In this document: in pieces, positions 53,466 through 62,174 of the stretch
How the letters are laid out: every line of letters begins with the position of its first letter
Position numbering within the stretch: position 1 is the first letter of the stretch
NCBI GenBank assembly: GCA_028279595.1
Contig: JANQNK010000006.1
Location: 1 to 64,000, forward strand
Origin: Thermoplasmatota archaeon
GTDB taxonomy: Archaea; Thermoplasmatota; JAKEGO01
DNA length: 64,000 nt
Reading direction: 5' to 3'
Made by a program: the position numbers and the translations under genes
The notes under the pieces: model-generated
Databases searched by the model: none
What the model was told of the DNA's origin: nothing
The model's input: only the letters and a program-made list of their open reading frames with translations

Positions 53466-53525
53466 GGACCTAGATGATGATATACACCGCTGATAGTGAT
53501 GACCCCTATGAGTGCTGATAGGTCC
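53466..53525 (+). ncRNA. C/D box small guide RNA
   Basis: Terminal stem GGACCTA (53466-53472) pairs with TAGGTCC (53519-53525). Inside are box C ATGATGA (53474-53480), box D' CTGA (53490-53493), box C' GTGATGA (53496-53502) and box D CTGA (53515-53518). This is the layout of an archaeal C/D sRNA that guides 2'-O-methylation. Guides are TATACACCG before D' (9 bases, slightly short) and CCCCTATGAGTG before D (12 bases). The D'-C' spacer of 2 bases is short but tolerable. Targets not identified. Confidence 0.85.
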
Positions 53526-53584
53526 CCGTGAGCGGGTCACTGGCACTGCCGGTCGACCCTGGCATCCGTCCTGCCGAGGTTAAC

Positions 53585-53595
53585 TTTATTAATAC
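53585..53595 (+). promoter_or_regulatory. TATA box of the double-HhH gene
   Basis: CTTTATTAATA lies 31-41 bases upstream of the ATG at 53626. Confidence 0.5.
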
Positions 53596-53625
53596 CCGGT
53601 CCAATCGGCGCCCGGTGTCCATAAT

Positions 53626-54405
53626 ATGTCAAAGGAAGAGGTCTATGGATTGCTTATGCGCGTTCCCGGGATGACCGAGGAACTGGCCGGCAAGGTGTTC
53701 GACGCTGGGTTCACCGACAAGGAGAAGCTCTACCAGGCTGCTGTCGGCGAACTCGAGGTCGTCGAGGGCATAGACTATGCCATGGCCAACAACATCCAGT
53801 CGATCGTAAGGAAGGGTGTGCTCGTAGGCGACGTCACCAAGGATGAAGAGGAGGCCGCCGAGGGCGAGGCAGAGCCCACCGAGGAGAAGAAATCCACCCC
53901 GGTCGACATGATCATGGGTATGATAGCCGGGATAATCGGAGCGATAATGGGCATCATCAAGAAGGTCATCGGGATGGTCACGGGCGGAAAGAAGGAGGCC
54001 AAACCGGCCGCCGAGACACCGACCGAGACCCCTGCCGAACCGGCAGCCCCGGAGGCACCGGCCGAGCCCGCCCCGCCTGTCGAGGAGCCCACTGCGGAAG
54101 AGCCACCGGCCGAGGCACCTCCCGCTGAGACACCAGCACCCGAACCAGTACCGGAACCAGCGCCCGAACCTGTGCAGGAGTCCGCGCCCGAACCGGCTCC
54201 AATGCCTTCACCGACGGAGGGAGATGCTCTGGAAGGCACGGTCGCCAAGATCAAAGGTGCGTTCGACGTCGACGAATCCGCGGCGATGGCCCTGATAGGA
54301 GCAGGTTTCACCGATGTCGATAAGATCAGGTCGGCAGACCTCATCCAGCTCGCCGAGATCGAGGGCATAACGCTTTCGATCGCCAAGAAGATCAAGAGTG
54401 CGTGA
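53626..54405 (+). CDS. protein with HhH modules at both ends, amphipathic helix and Pro/Glu-rich linker
   Basis: 259 residues. The N-terminal HhH-like module (VPGMTEELAGKVFDAGFTDKEKL to GIDYAMANNI) resembles the RadA N-domain. Residues ~95-125 are a Met/Ile/Gly-rich hydrophobic helix (MIMGMIAGIIGAIMGIIKKV) that could insert in or lie on a membrane. Residues ~128-200 are a Pro-Ala-Glu repeat linker. The C-terminal ~55 residues are a second HhH-like module (LIGAGFTDVDKIRSADL, AEIEGITLSIAKKI). It may tether DNA or a protein to a surface; no named family recognised. Confidence 0.75.
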   Translation: MSKEEVYGLLMRVPGMTEELAGKVFDAGFTDKEKLYQAAVGELEVVEGIDYAMANNIQSIVRKGVLVGDVTKDEEEAAEGEAEPTEEKKSTPVDMIMGMIAGIIGAIMGIIKKVIGMVTGGKKEAKPAAETPTETPAEPAAPEAPAEPAPPVEEPTAEEPPAEAPPAETPAPEPVPEPAPEPVQESAPEPAPMPSPTEGDALEGTVAKIKGAFDVDESAAMALIGAGFTDVDKIRSADLIQLAEIEGITLSIAKKIKSA

Positions 54406-54411
54406 TCGACC

Positions 54412-55176
54412 ATGATCCCGGACCTTCCGGTTCTCGAAGAACTCTCGAGGGTAGCAAAGGCCCTCTCCCGGAACGGTTGGGCCGAGGCGAATGCCGGCAA
54501 CATATCGGTCCGGGTTCCGGACCTTTCTCCAGAGGAGTTCGACGTCGGACCCTTGATCGAGAGCGACTCACGGTATCCGCTGCTGGCGGGACGCGCGGTC
54601 CTCGTGACGAGGTCCGGAAGCAGGATGCGGGACATCGCCGAGGACCCCAAGAACAACATGATCCTGGTCAAGGTCGAGTACGGTGCCTACTCCATCCTGG
54701 CAGGCGAGGGAAGACCGACGTACGAGATGCCGATCCACCTGTCCGTTCACGATATGCTCCTCACGAGCAGGCCCGAGAACAAGGCGGTCATCCATGCGCA
54801 CCCCACCGACCTGCTGGCGTTCTGTCAGCTCGGGATAAACGACATCTCCGGTACGCTGTACAAGGTCCATCCCGAGGCATATTTCCACGTTCCGGACGGG
54901 ATCGAGGTCGTGGACTACCTCGTGCCGGGATCGGACGAGCTGGCAGAGGCCAGCGTCGCCGCGTTGGAGAGCGCCCATATAGCGGTATGGAACAAGCATG
55001 GAGCGATATCCACCGGAGAGACCCTGTCCGACTGCCTGGATGTCATCGAGATCGTGAACAAGGCCGCCGCCATCTACCTCAGTGCAGTGACCGCGGGAGC
55101 CCACGGGCCGGCCGTCGGACTGTCCGAAGAGGAGATCGAGATCACCCTTGCTGCAAGGGACAGCTTGTCCGAATAG
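54412..55176 (+). CDS. class II aldolase/adducin family protein (RhaD-like)
   Basis: 254 residues. NAGNISVRVPD, VTRSGSRMRDI, the metal-binding HAHPTDLLAF and VWNKHGAISTGETLSDCLD follow the zinc-dependent class II aldolase fold. The C-terminal half (VPGSDELAEASVAAL) is closest to rhamnulose-1-phosphate aldolase. It likely makes or cleaves a ketose phosphate; the substrate is unknown, and no sugar-catabolic neighbours are present. It starts 6 bases after the double-HhH gene and is probably co-transcribed with it. Confidence 0.85.
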   Translation: MIPDLPVLEELSRVAKALSRNGWAEANAGNISVRVPDLSPEEFDVGPLIESDSRYPLLAGRAVLVTRSGSRMRDIAEDPKNNMILVKVEYGAYSILAGEGRPTYEMPIHLSVHDMLLTSRPENKAVIHAHPTDLLAFCQLGINDISGTLYKVHPEAYFHVPDGIEVVDYLVPGSDELAEASVAALESAHIAVWNKHGAISTGETLSDCLDVIEIVNKAAAIYLSAVTAGAHGPAVGLSEEEIEITLAARDSLSE

Positions 55177-55225
55177 ACAGAGCCACCGCTAACGGATCGC
55201 TCCTCTAACAATTATCTTGATCCAA

Positions 55226-55525
55226 TCAGTATTCGCGCCACGTGTGGTTGCACTTGACGCACTTGTAGATGCGGGTCTCGGGCTCGTCCGCAGCCCTCGT
55301 CTGCCGGATCATCCAGTACGCCTCCTTGTGCTCGCATTTGGGACATTCTATCCGGGTCTTCGGCAGGGTCAAGCCATCCTCGAGGATGAGCATCTCGTTC
55401 TCCTCGACCTCGGACCTGATGACCGTTTCCTCGGTCTTTCCCTTCGAGGCCTTACCGCATTTAGGACATAAGAGCTCCCCTTCCTTGTGGACGAGGAATG
55501 AATTGCATTTCTTGCAGAATGGCAT
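55226..55525 (-). CDS. tfs: transcription factor S (TFS)
   Basis: 99 residues with two zinc ribbons. N-terminal FCKKC/LCPKCG is RPB9-like. C-terminal IECPKCEHKEAYW with RAADEPETRIYKCVKCNHTW contains the acidic DE pair that stimulates RNA cleavage by backtracked RNA polymerase. GGTGGT precedes the ATG, with TATA at about 55548-55556. Confidence 0.96.
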   Translation of the reverse strand: MPFCKKCNSFLVHKEGELLCPKCGKASKGKTEETVIRSEVEENEMLILEDGLTLPKTRIECPKCEHKEAYWMIRQTRAADEPETRIYKCVKCNHTWREY

Positions 55526-55584
55526 CGGACCACCGATTATGACCTCTGATATAAATACGTAACCCTAGGTCGAACGTGTTCCGT

Positions 55585-56526
55585 TCAGTCCCTGATACCC
55601 TCTTCCATTACCGTGAAGACAGCCTCTCCCTCGGGGAGGTTGGGTGAATCGATGAGCCGCGCTATCCGCTTTCCGCCCTTCGACTTCCTCAAGTAGATCC
55701 TGAAAGTTGCGGTGTGGCCGACGATATGGCCGCCGATCGGCTTCGTGGGATCGCCGAAGAACATGTCCGGCTTGGACTGGACCTGGTTCGTGACGGCCAC
55801 GAGGGCGTTGTTGAGGTCCGAGAAACGCTGGAGTGAATGAAGATGCTTGTTTAGCTTCTGCTGGCGCTCGGCCAACGCACCCCTCCCTAGGTACTCGGCC
55901 CTGAAGTGCGCCGTAAGGGAGTCTACGATGAGCAATTTGACCGGTATCCCCTCGGCCACCTCCCTCGCCTTGTCGGCGAGGAGCATCTGGTGGTGCGAGT
56001 TGAATGCGCGTGCGACGTGTATCTTCGAAAGGGCTTCCTCGGGGTCGATACCGACGCCGTTGGCCATCTGGACGATCCTCTCTGGTCTGAAGGTGTTCTC
56101 GGTGTCGACCATGATCACATGGCCCTCCATGCCCCCGTCCTCCACGGGGAGCTGGACGTTGACCGCAAGCTGGTGGACGATCTGGGTCTTCCCTGAACCG
56201 TATTCCCCGAAGAGCTCCGTGATGGCCTTGGTCTCGAACCCTCCGCCGAGAAGTGAATCGAGCGCTTCCGAGCCCGATGTGAGCTTGCCGACGAGCTGTC
56301 TCTCCTCCATGACCTCCAGTCCTGTCTGGAAGTTGCCGATGTCCGCCTCCTTCTTGGCCGCCGCGATGATCTTCGCTCCGGCCGCCTCCCCGATGTCCGC
56401 CGCGTTCGAGAGTTCGGAAGGGCTCGTCACGGCCAGCGACATGAGGTCCTTGTATCCTGCGTCCCTCAGCTTCTGGGCTGTCGTGGGTCCGACTCCCGGC
56501 AGGTCTTCGATGCTCGTCTCGTCCAT
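55585..56526 (-). CDS. radA: RadA recombinase
   Basis: 313 residues; the archaeal strand-exchange protein. The N-terminal HhH domain ([18 protein letters not shown]), Walker [10 protein letters not shown] (107-115), Walker [20 protein letters not shown] and L2 region TNQVQSKPD are intact, with [21 protein letters not shown] near the end. Length is normal. It is followed by tfs in the same direction and divergent from the MBF1 gene; a TATA-like TTATAATC lies ~25 bases upstream. Confidence 0.97.
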   Translation of the reverse strand: MDETSIEDLPGVGPTTAQKLRDAGYKDLMSLAVTSPSELSNAADIGEAAGAKIIAAAKKEADIGNFQTGLEVMEERQLVGKLTSGSEALDSLLGGGFETKAITELFGEYGSGKTQIVHQLAVNVQLPVEDGGMEGHVIMVDTENTFRPERIVQMANGVGIDPEEALSKIHVARAFNSHHQMLLADKAREVAEGIPVKLLIVDSLTAHFRAEYLGRGALAERQQKLNKHLHSLQRFSDLNNALVAVTNQVQSKPDMFFGDPTKPIGGHIVGHTATFRIYLRKSKGGKRIARLIDSPNLPEGEAVFTVMEEGIRD

Positions 56527-56633
56527 GGCGCTCGAAGGGTCAGTCCGATTATAAGCATTTCGCGGGGGGGTGGATGAAAGTTATCGGGAAAGCATATTAA
56601 CCACTGGGACCATACGGGAACGGGGGGTCGGAA

Positions 56634-57104
56634 ATGCTCTGCGAGATGTGCGGAACGGAGACGGGTTTTATCAAAACAGTGTCGATAGATGGAGCCATGC
56701 TCAGGGTCTGCGACAGATGCGCAAAGTTCGGCACCGAGGTCAAGGCGCCTGCAAGGCCGGTCAAGGCGCAGGGAGGGGTCCCTCGTCCCATCGTAAAGCG
56801 AAAGGAGCGCGACATATACGATGAGATCCAGACCGACCTCGCCGACGACTTTCCGAAGCGGATACAGCGTGCGAGGAACGCCATGGGCCTCAATCAAGAG
56901 GAACTTGGGAAGAAGATCGGAGAGAGGAAGTCGGTGATACAGAAACTCGAGCACGGCGACATGATCCCGACCAACAAGTTGATCGGCAAGCTCGAGCGTT
57001 TCCTCAACATCAAGCTCCGGGTGCCGCGGCGCGAGGAGCACAAGAGGGCTCCGGCCGAAAGACGGCCCGTGACAATCGGCGACCTCATTGACCTCGAAAA
57101 GTGA
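56634..57104 (+). CDS. MBF1-family transcription factor
   Basis: 156 residues, archaeal multiprotein-bridging-factor type. An N-terminal zinc ribbon (LCEMCG, VCDRC) and a linker precede a Cro-type HTH (KRIQRARNAMGLNQEELGKKI, SVIQKLEHGDMIPTNK). GGGGGTCGG precedes the ATG; TATA-like CATATTAACC sits ~40 bases upstream. Confidence 0.94.
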   Translation: MLCEMCGTETGFIKTVSIDGAMLRVCDRCAKFGTEVKAPARPVKAQGGVPRPIVKRKERDIYDEIQTDLADDFPKRIQRARNAMGLNQEELGKKIGERKSVIQKLEHGDMIPTNKLIGKLERFLNIKLRVPRREEHKRAPAERRPVTIGDLIDLEK

Positions 57105-57116
57105 AGTTATTTAACG
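57105..57116 (+). promoter_or_regulatory. TATA box of alaS
   Basis: AGTTATTTAACG lies 22-33 bases upstream of the alaS ATG, immediately after the MBF1 stop; it implies a leaderless alaS transcript. Confidence 0.55.
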
Positions 57117-57137
57117 GATGGACCCCCTTCACCGTCG

Positions 57138-59792
57138 ATGACGGAGGACGGTTCCGAATTCTACCGTGAGAACGACTACGCTCGTTTCGAGTGTCCCACC
57201 TGCGGTTCCGTCTACTGGGCCCTCGAGGACAAGGGGACCTGCACTGACGCTCCCTGCAGCGAGTACAGCCTGACGGGCGAGGGTCTTTTCTCTCAGTCAT
57301 TCGGCATGGACGAGATGCGTCAGTGGTTCATAGATTTCTTCGCGGACAGGGGACATGCCCCTGTCGACCCATTCCCCGTTGTCGCACGGTGGCGGGACGA
57401 CGTCTATCTGACCATCGCCTCGATCGCCGCGTTCCAGCCCCACGTCACCTCGGGCGCCGTCCCACCGCCGGCCAACCCGCTCGTCATATCCCAGCCATGC
57501 ATCAGGCTCAACGACCTCCCCTCGGTCGGACGCACCGGCCGCCACGTCACGACCTTCGAGATGATGGCGAACCACGCTTTCAACGAGGAGGAGGAGATCT
57601 ACTGGATAGACCAGACCTTGCGATACGCGCACGAGATGTTCACTTCCCTCGGAGTTCCAGCGGTGGACATCGTCTACAAGGAGAACCCATGGGTCGGAGG
57701 CGGGAACGGCGGCGAGGCTGTCGAGGTGATAATCGGCGGTCTCGAGCTGGCGACCCTGGTCTTCATGCACTACGTCGAGGACCCCGACGGCGAGGTCGAG
57801 CTGAAGGGCCAGCGCTTCTCCCCGATGCCCCGGAGGATCGTGGACACGGGCTACGGCCTCGAGAGGTTCGTGTGGGCGTCATCCGGTGCTCCAACCATCT
57901 ACGACGCGATAATACCCGAACTCGTCGAGGCGCTGGTGGCAGAGGCTGGCGTTGAAAGACCGTCCGACGACCTGCTCCTCAAGTACGTCGCTCTGTATGC
58001 CCTCGAGGTGCCGAGACCAGAGATAGTCGCAAGGCTTTCGGAGCAGTTCGGCATCGAAGCGGACGAACTCGACTCCTCACTCGGTGCCATGGAGGACATA
58101 TACGTCATAGCCGACCACATCCGAACCCTTGTCAGGATGCTCGGCGACGGAATAGTGCCCTCGAACGCCAAGGCTGGATATCTCGCCAGGCTCGTCCTCA
58201 GGCGGGCGGAGAGGCTCCGCATCCAGTACGGCATATCCTCACTATCGCAGCACTCACGTTCAGTGATATCTCGATACATGCCCCAGTACGGTGACTTCGC
58301 CGACAGGATCGTCGAGATCGTCGACCTCGAGGCCGAGAGGTTCGCATCGACCATGGAGAAAGGCCGCAGACTGGTGGAACGCCAGCTGAGCGGTACCGTG
58401 ACCACCGACGACCTCATCCAGTACTACGACACCTACGGGATCGCCCCCGACATCGTGGCCGAGGTCGGAGCGGAGAAGGGGATAACGATCGATGAGCCAG
58501 ACGACTTCCTCGCGGAAGTGGCCGAGCTCCACTCGAGGCCCGAGCCGAAGGAGAGGGCGCAGGTGCGTGACCTTCCCGCGACCACGGCAAAGTACTACGA
58601 GGCACCGTCGTTCGAGTTCGACGCCGTGGTGACCGCCGTCGATGGAGACGATGTGATCCTCGACGTAACCCAGTTCTATCCGGAGGGCGGGGGGCAGCCT
58701 GGTGACGAAGGTTATCTCGAGTCCGGTGGCGGGAGGTTCAATGTCGTGAGGACCGTACGGGAAGGCGCGGCCATCCTCCACACGACCCCCGGACATTCCC
58801 TGAAGGCCGGGGACGCTGTCCACGGCGCCATCGACCCCGAGCGTAGGATGGCCCACGCAAGACATCACACTGCGACACATCTCATCATAGGCGCATCGAG
58901 GAAGGTGCTCGGCAGGCACGTCTGGCAGGCAGGGTCCCAGCTCGACGTCGATGGTGCGAGGCTGGATGTGACCCACCACAGACCCTTGACCGAGGAGGAG
59001 GTCAGGGACATAGAGAGGACAGCGAACATCAACGTCCTCGAGGACATCGAAGTCTCGGTCTCCACGATGCACCGGAACGAGGCCGACAGGGTACATGGCC
59101 ACAGGCTCTACCAGGGCGGACCTCCCGCCGGACCGGACGTCCGGATCGTCGCCCTCGACGACTTCGACGTTCAGGCCTGTGGTGGCACGCACGTGGAACG
59201 GACGGGTCAGATCGGCATGATCAGGATCACAGGGACAGAACGCATCCAGGACGGGGTGGAGAGGATTCACTTCTCGGCAGGCATGGCCGCCCTGGACGAC
59301 GTCGTCCAGGAATCGGAACTGCTCCATAGCGCTGCCCGTGCCCTCAATGTCCAGGTCCCCGAACTCCCCAAGACGGCAGAACGCTTCTTCAACGAGTGGA
59401 AGGACCTCAGGAAGCGGAGCGAGGATCTGTCTGCCAGACTATCATCCGTTCTGTTCCAGCGCGAGGCGGAGACCGCCGAGAGGATAGGCGGGACACCGGT
59501 CATCGTTGCCATGATGGACGAGGACGTGGGACTCGGCCTGGCGAAATACCTCGTCGAGCTCGAGGACCCGGCCGTTGCGGTCATAGGCACCCCCACCGGG
59601 CGGGTGATCGCGGCATCCAACGTTGAGAGCGTCGACGCCAACGGGATCGTCAGGGAGGCAGCCTCCGTGATGGGCGGCGGCGGAGGGGGGAACGCCCGGA
59701 TCGCACAGGGCGGAGGACCTCAGAAGGAGAAGCTGGAGGAGGCCGTGAATGCAGCGGTCGAAGCAGTGCGCAGAGCGATCGGAGGGAGCTAG
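57138..59792 (+). CDS. alaS: alanyl-tRNA synthetase, archaeal type
   Basis: 884 residues. The archaeal N-terminal extension has a zinc-binding CPTCGSVYW. The class II core includes HVTSGAVPP and RTGRHVTTFEMM. The editing domain carries HARHHTATHL and CGGTHVERTG (zinc ligands), and a C-terminal glycine-rich C-Ala domain ends GGGGGGNARIAQGGG. Length is normal for archaea. Confidence 0.97.
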   Translation: MTEDGSEFYRENDYARFECPTCGSVYWALEDKGTCTDAPCSEYSLTGEGLFSQSFGMDEMRQWFIDFFADRGHAPVDPFPVVARWRDDVYLTIASIAAFQPHVTSGAVPPPANPLVISQPCIRLNDLPSVGRTGRHVTTFEMMANHAFNEEEEIYWIDQTLRYAHEMFTSLGVPAVDIVYKENPWVGGGNGGEAVEVIIGGLELATLVFMHYVEDPDGEVELKGQRFSPMPRRIVDTGYGLERFVWASSGAPTIYDAIIPELVEALVAEAGVERPSDDLLLKYVALYALEVPRPEIVARLSEQFGIEADELDSSLGAMEDIYVIADHIRTLVRMLGDGIVPSNAKAGYLARLVLRRAERLRIQYGISSLSQHSRSVISRYMPQYGDFADRIVEIVDLEAERFASTMEKGRRLVERQLSGTVTTDDLIQYYDTYGIAPDIVAEVGAEKGITIDEPDDFLAEVAELHSRPEPKERAQVRDLPATTAKYYEAPSFEFDAVVTAVDGDDVILDVTQFYPEGGGQPGDEGYLESGGGRFNVVRTVREGAAILHTTPGHSLKAGDAVHGAIDPERRMAHARHHTATHLIIGASRKVLGRHVWQAGSQLDVDGARLDVTHHRPLTEEEVRDIERTANINVLEDIEVSVSTMHRNEADRVHGHRLYQGGPPAGPDVRIVALDDFDVQACGGTHVERTGQIGMIRITGTERIQDGVERIHFSAGMAALDDVVQESELLHSAARALNVQVPELPKTAERFFNEWKDLRKRSEDLSARLSSVLFQREAETAERIGGTPVIVAMMDEDVGLGLAKYLVELEDPAVAVIGTPTGRVIAASNVESVDANGIVREAASVMGGGGGGNARIAQGGGPQKEKLEEAVNAAVEAVRRAIGGS

Positions 59793-59845
59793 TAGGCAGG
59801 CGGGCTTGACAATGACATTCATCTATCGTACCGGAGTGTTCTGAG

Positions 59846-60733
59846 ATGGACGACGAGACCATCGAGAAGTACAGGGAGGCAGGGCGCATCGCTGCAAAGG
59901 CGCGAGACCTCGGCAGGTCGCTCGTGGTCGAGGGTGCGGGGATGCTCGACGTCGTTGACAAGATCGAGAGGAGCATCACCGACAACGGCGGCGGCCTCGC
60001 CTTCCCAGTGAACCTCTCCATCGACAACGAGGCTGCCCACTTCACACCGCGGACCGCGGATACCGGGGCTGTCTTCAAGAGGGGACAACTAGTCAAGATA
60101 GACGTCGGCGCCCACGTCGACGGGTACATCGCGGACACGGCCACCACAGTGGAGATCGGGACCCACGAGTGGTCGCACCTGGTGAAGGCGTCGGAGGAGG
60201 CCCTCAAGGCCGCCATCGAGACCATCGGAGAGGCGCCCCTGGCGATCGTCGGAAGGACCATCCAGGACACGATCCACGGGTTCGGGTACGAACCGGTGGA
60301 GAACCTGACGGGCCATTCCCTCGACCACTACGAACTCCACGCCGGGATCAGCGTTCCGAACGTCGAGCGCGGCATCGCGGGGACCGTACCACCGGGTACA
60401 GCAGTCGCCATCGAGCCGTTCGCGTCCACAGGTACCGCAAAGGTGTCGGGTAAGGTCCTCGGGAACATCTACATATTCAAGAAGGAGGTCAACCTGAAGA
60501 ACCCGGATGCGACCCAGCTCCAGAGGTTCCTGATGGGAAGACCGGCGCTCCCGATAAGCGAACGCGCCTGCGCCCGAGTATCCAAGAACGTCCAGAAGTC
60601 GCTCGCCATCCTTATGCGCCGGCGGGGCGTCTACGGCTACCCCGTCCTTGCAGACGAGCCCGGTTCCATGGTGTCCCAGGCGGAGCACACGGTCCTCGTG
60701 CTGGACGGCCAGAAGATCATCACGACTAGATGA
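59846..60733 (+). CDS. map: methionine aminopeptidase type II
   Basis: 295 residues. Pitabread-fold metal ligands are in IDVGAHVDGYIADTA (two Asp), GHSLDHYELH (His), VAIEPFASTG (Glu) and SQAEHTVLV (Glu). The ~60-residue type II insertion after the third ligand is present. It removes the initiator Met from nascent proteins. GGAGTG is upstream of the ATG. Confidence 0.95.
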   Translation: MDDETIEKYREAGRIAAKARDLGRSLVVEGAGMLDVVDKIERSITDNGGGLAFPVNLSIDNEAAHFTPRTADTGAVFKRGQLVKIDVGAHVDGYIADTATTVEIGTHEWSHLVKASEEALKAAIETIGEAPLAIVGRTIQDTIHGFGYEPVENLTGHSLDHYELHAGISVPNVERGIAGTVPPGTAVAIEPFASTGTAKVSGKVLGNIYIFKKEVNLKNPDATQLQRFLMGRPALPISERACARVSKNVQKSLAILMRRRGVYGYPVLADEPGSMVSQAEHTVLVLDGQKIITTR

Positions 60734-60779
60734 CACCGTCCGCAACCCCTATCTATTGGTCATTGCATTCCTCTACCGA

Positions 60780-61244
60780 GTGAAGCCCCATATCATCGAC
60801 AGCAAGTTCCTCGAGAACCCCAGGCCCTTCTTCGTTCAGTCGGCACTCGCGTCGTTGATCATATTCCTCACGCTGCTGATAATGGGCTTCATCAGCCCCG
60901 TGATCGTCGCTGCAATGGGCGCGACGACGTTCATTGTCTTCGCCATGCCAGAGGCCTCCACGGCGGGCGTCCGTTCGATACTCGGAGGCCACATGATCGG
61001 TCTTGCCAGCGGACTCGCGTTCGCATGGTCGCCCTATCCCGTCATCGGCGCCTCCCTGGCCGTCGGAGTGTCCATCCTCCTGATGGTCGTCATGGATGCA
61101 GAGCACCCGCCTGCCGCCGGAACGGCCCTCGGCGTCGCCCTTCTGGGATACAGCGCACCGTCCGTCGTCTTCATCATCGGGGCTGCCTCCCTGCTCGCCC
61201 TGATCCATCGGGGCCTTCGTCGTTGGATGGTCGATCTCGTGTGA
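60780..61244 (+). CDS. HPP-family membrane protein
   Basis: About 154 residues with four hydrophobic helices and the signature AEHPPAAGTALGVALLGY. HPP proteins are integral membrane proteins; some plastid and cyanobacterial members transport nitrite, but the archaeal role is unknown. The start is uncertain: GTG 60780 is used here, TTG 60756 is possible, and neither has a clear ribosome site. It follows map by 46 bases and may be co-transcribed. Confidence 0.75.
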   Translation: MKPHIIDSKFLENPRPFFVQSALASLIIFLTLLIMGFISPVIVAAMGATTFIVFAMPEASTAGVRSILGGHMIGLASGLAFAWSPYPVIGASLAVGVSILLMVVMDAEHPPAAGTALGVALLGYSAPSVVFIIGAASLLALIHRGLRRWMVDLV

Positions 61245-61547
61245 GCGAATTGTGAATTCAACCTTTATTTGTTATTTATTTCAAGTTGTGCATTAATTTA
61301 CATTTCAGAAATCAATCAGGTCCATGTTTTTCAGTAACTAATATTCATTTCCAGATCTAAATGAAGGTGTTCCATAGGGAAATTGTCAGGTACTGGCTCC
61401 TGAATACTCCGATACTTTGGATAGGACTTTCATTTAGATCAGCAACGGAACAGGTGAGACTTAACTTAGAGTATTAATTTATTCAATTAGCAGAAATTCT
61501 TAAGTAGGAAGCAATTTATTTATTGGAGTTGAAATGGAGGCATAGCA
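61245..61547. other. AT-rich gene-free region with long inverted repeat
   Basis: About 300 bases without a reading frame of note. It contains the inverted repeat at 61354-61440 and, near its right end, AATTTATTTATT and GGAGGCATAGCA that form the promoter and ribosome site of the next gene. Confidence 0.55.
61354..61440. repeat. 12-base perfect inverted repeat
   Basis: GATCTAAATGAA (61354-61365) and TTCATTTAGATC (61429-61440), separated by 63 bases. Similarity continues on both sides (TTnCn before and nGT after). Inside, TCAGG/CCTGA forms another small stem. It could be paired regulator sites, a structured RNA or a remnant of a small mobile element. Confidence 0.6.
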
Positions 61548-62171
61548 ATGACGAAATCGAGATTGAGCTCGTCCGTTGACGATGTGATGAAGGAGATCGA
61601 ATCGCTGCAGAAGGAGATACAGAAGGTGGGCAAGAAGGCGTTCCAGGAGGGCGATTACGTCCGAACGAAGCTGCTTATCGAGACATCCGCGAGGATGGAT
61701 TCACTCAAGGAGAAGTTCAACGAGACCGGAAGCGACCTTTCCGACCTCTACGAGGAGGTCGCCGGTCATCTCAAGGCGATACCCGCTGGCAAGACCCGGA
61801 GGACCACCAAGAGGATCCCGCGGGGCAAGAAGACCCCCGAGGAGGACTACAAGATCCCGATCCTCAAGGCCCTGATGGACCTGGACGGTAAGGGCAAGAC
61901 GTCCGACGTACTCGACAAGGTGCACCATCGAATGAAGAACACGCTGAACGAGTTCGACAAACAGCCGGTGCCGTCCGTCCCGTCGCAGCAGAGGTGGAGA
62001 CACACCGCGCAGATCGTCAGGAACAAGATGGTCAAGGAGGGTCTCATCAAGAACGATTCTCCTCGAGGGGAATGGGAGATATCCGCTGCCGGCAAGAAGA
62101 TGGTGGCCCCTAAGAAGTCCACTTCGAAGAAATCCACTTCGAAGAAGACCGACACGAAGAAGAAGAAGTGA
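61548..62171 (+). CDS. winged-helix (Mrr-N-like) protein with coiled coil and lysine-rich tail
   Basis: 207 residues. Residues ~5-85 are helical and coiled (VDDVMKEIESLQKEIQKVGKK). Residues ~98-185 form a winged helix similar to the Mrr N-terminal domain (IPILKALMDLDGKGKTSDVL, VPSQQRWRHTAQIVRNKMVKEG, EWEISAAGKKM). The last ~25 residues are a Lys/Ser/Thr tail with a KKSTSKKSTS repeat. There is no nuclease domain. The overall design suits an abundant DNA-binding chromatin or regulatory protein (inference). GGAGG lies 8 bases before the ATG. Confidence 0.8.
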   Translation: MTKSRLSSSVDDVMKEIESLQKEIQKVGKKAFQEGDYVRTKLLIETSARMDSLKEKFNETGSDLSDLYEEVAGHLKAIPAGKTRRTTKRIPRGKKTPEEDYKIPILKALMDLDGKGKTSDVLDKVHHRMKNTLNEFDKQPVPSVPSQQRWRHTAQIVRNKMVKEGLIKNDSPRGEWEISAAGKKMVAPKKSTSKKSTSKKTDTKKKK

Positions 62172-62174
62172 AGG

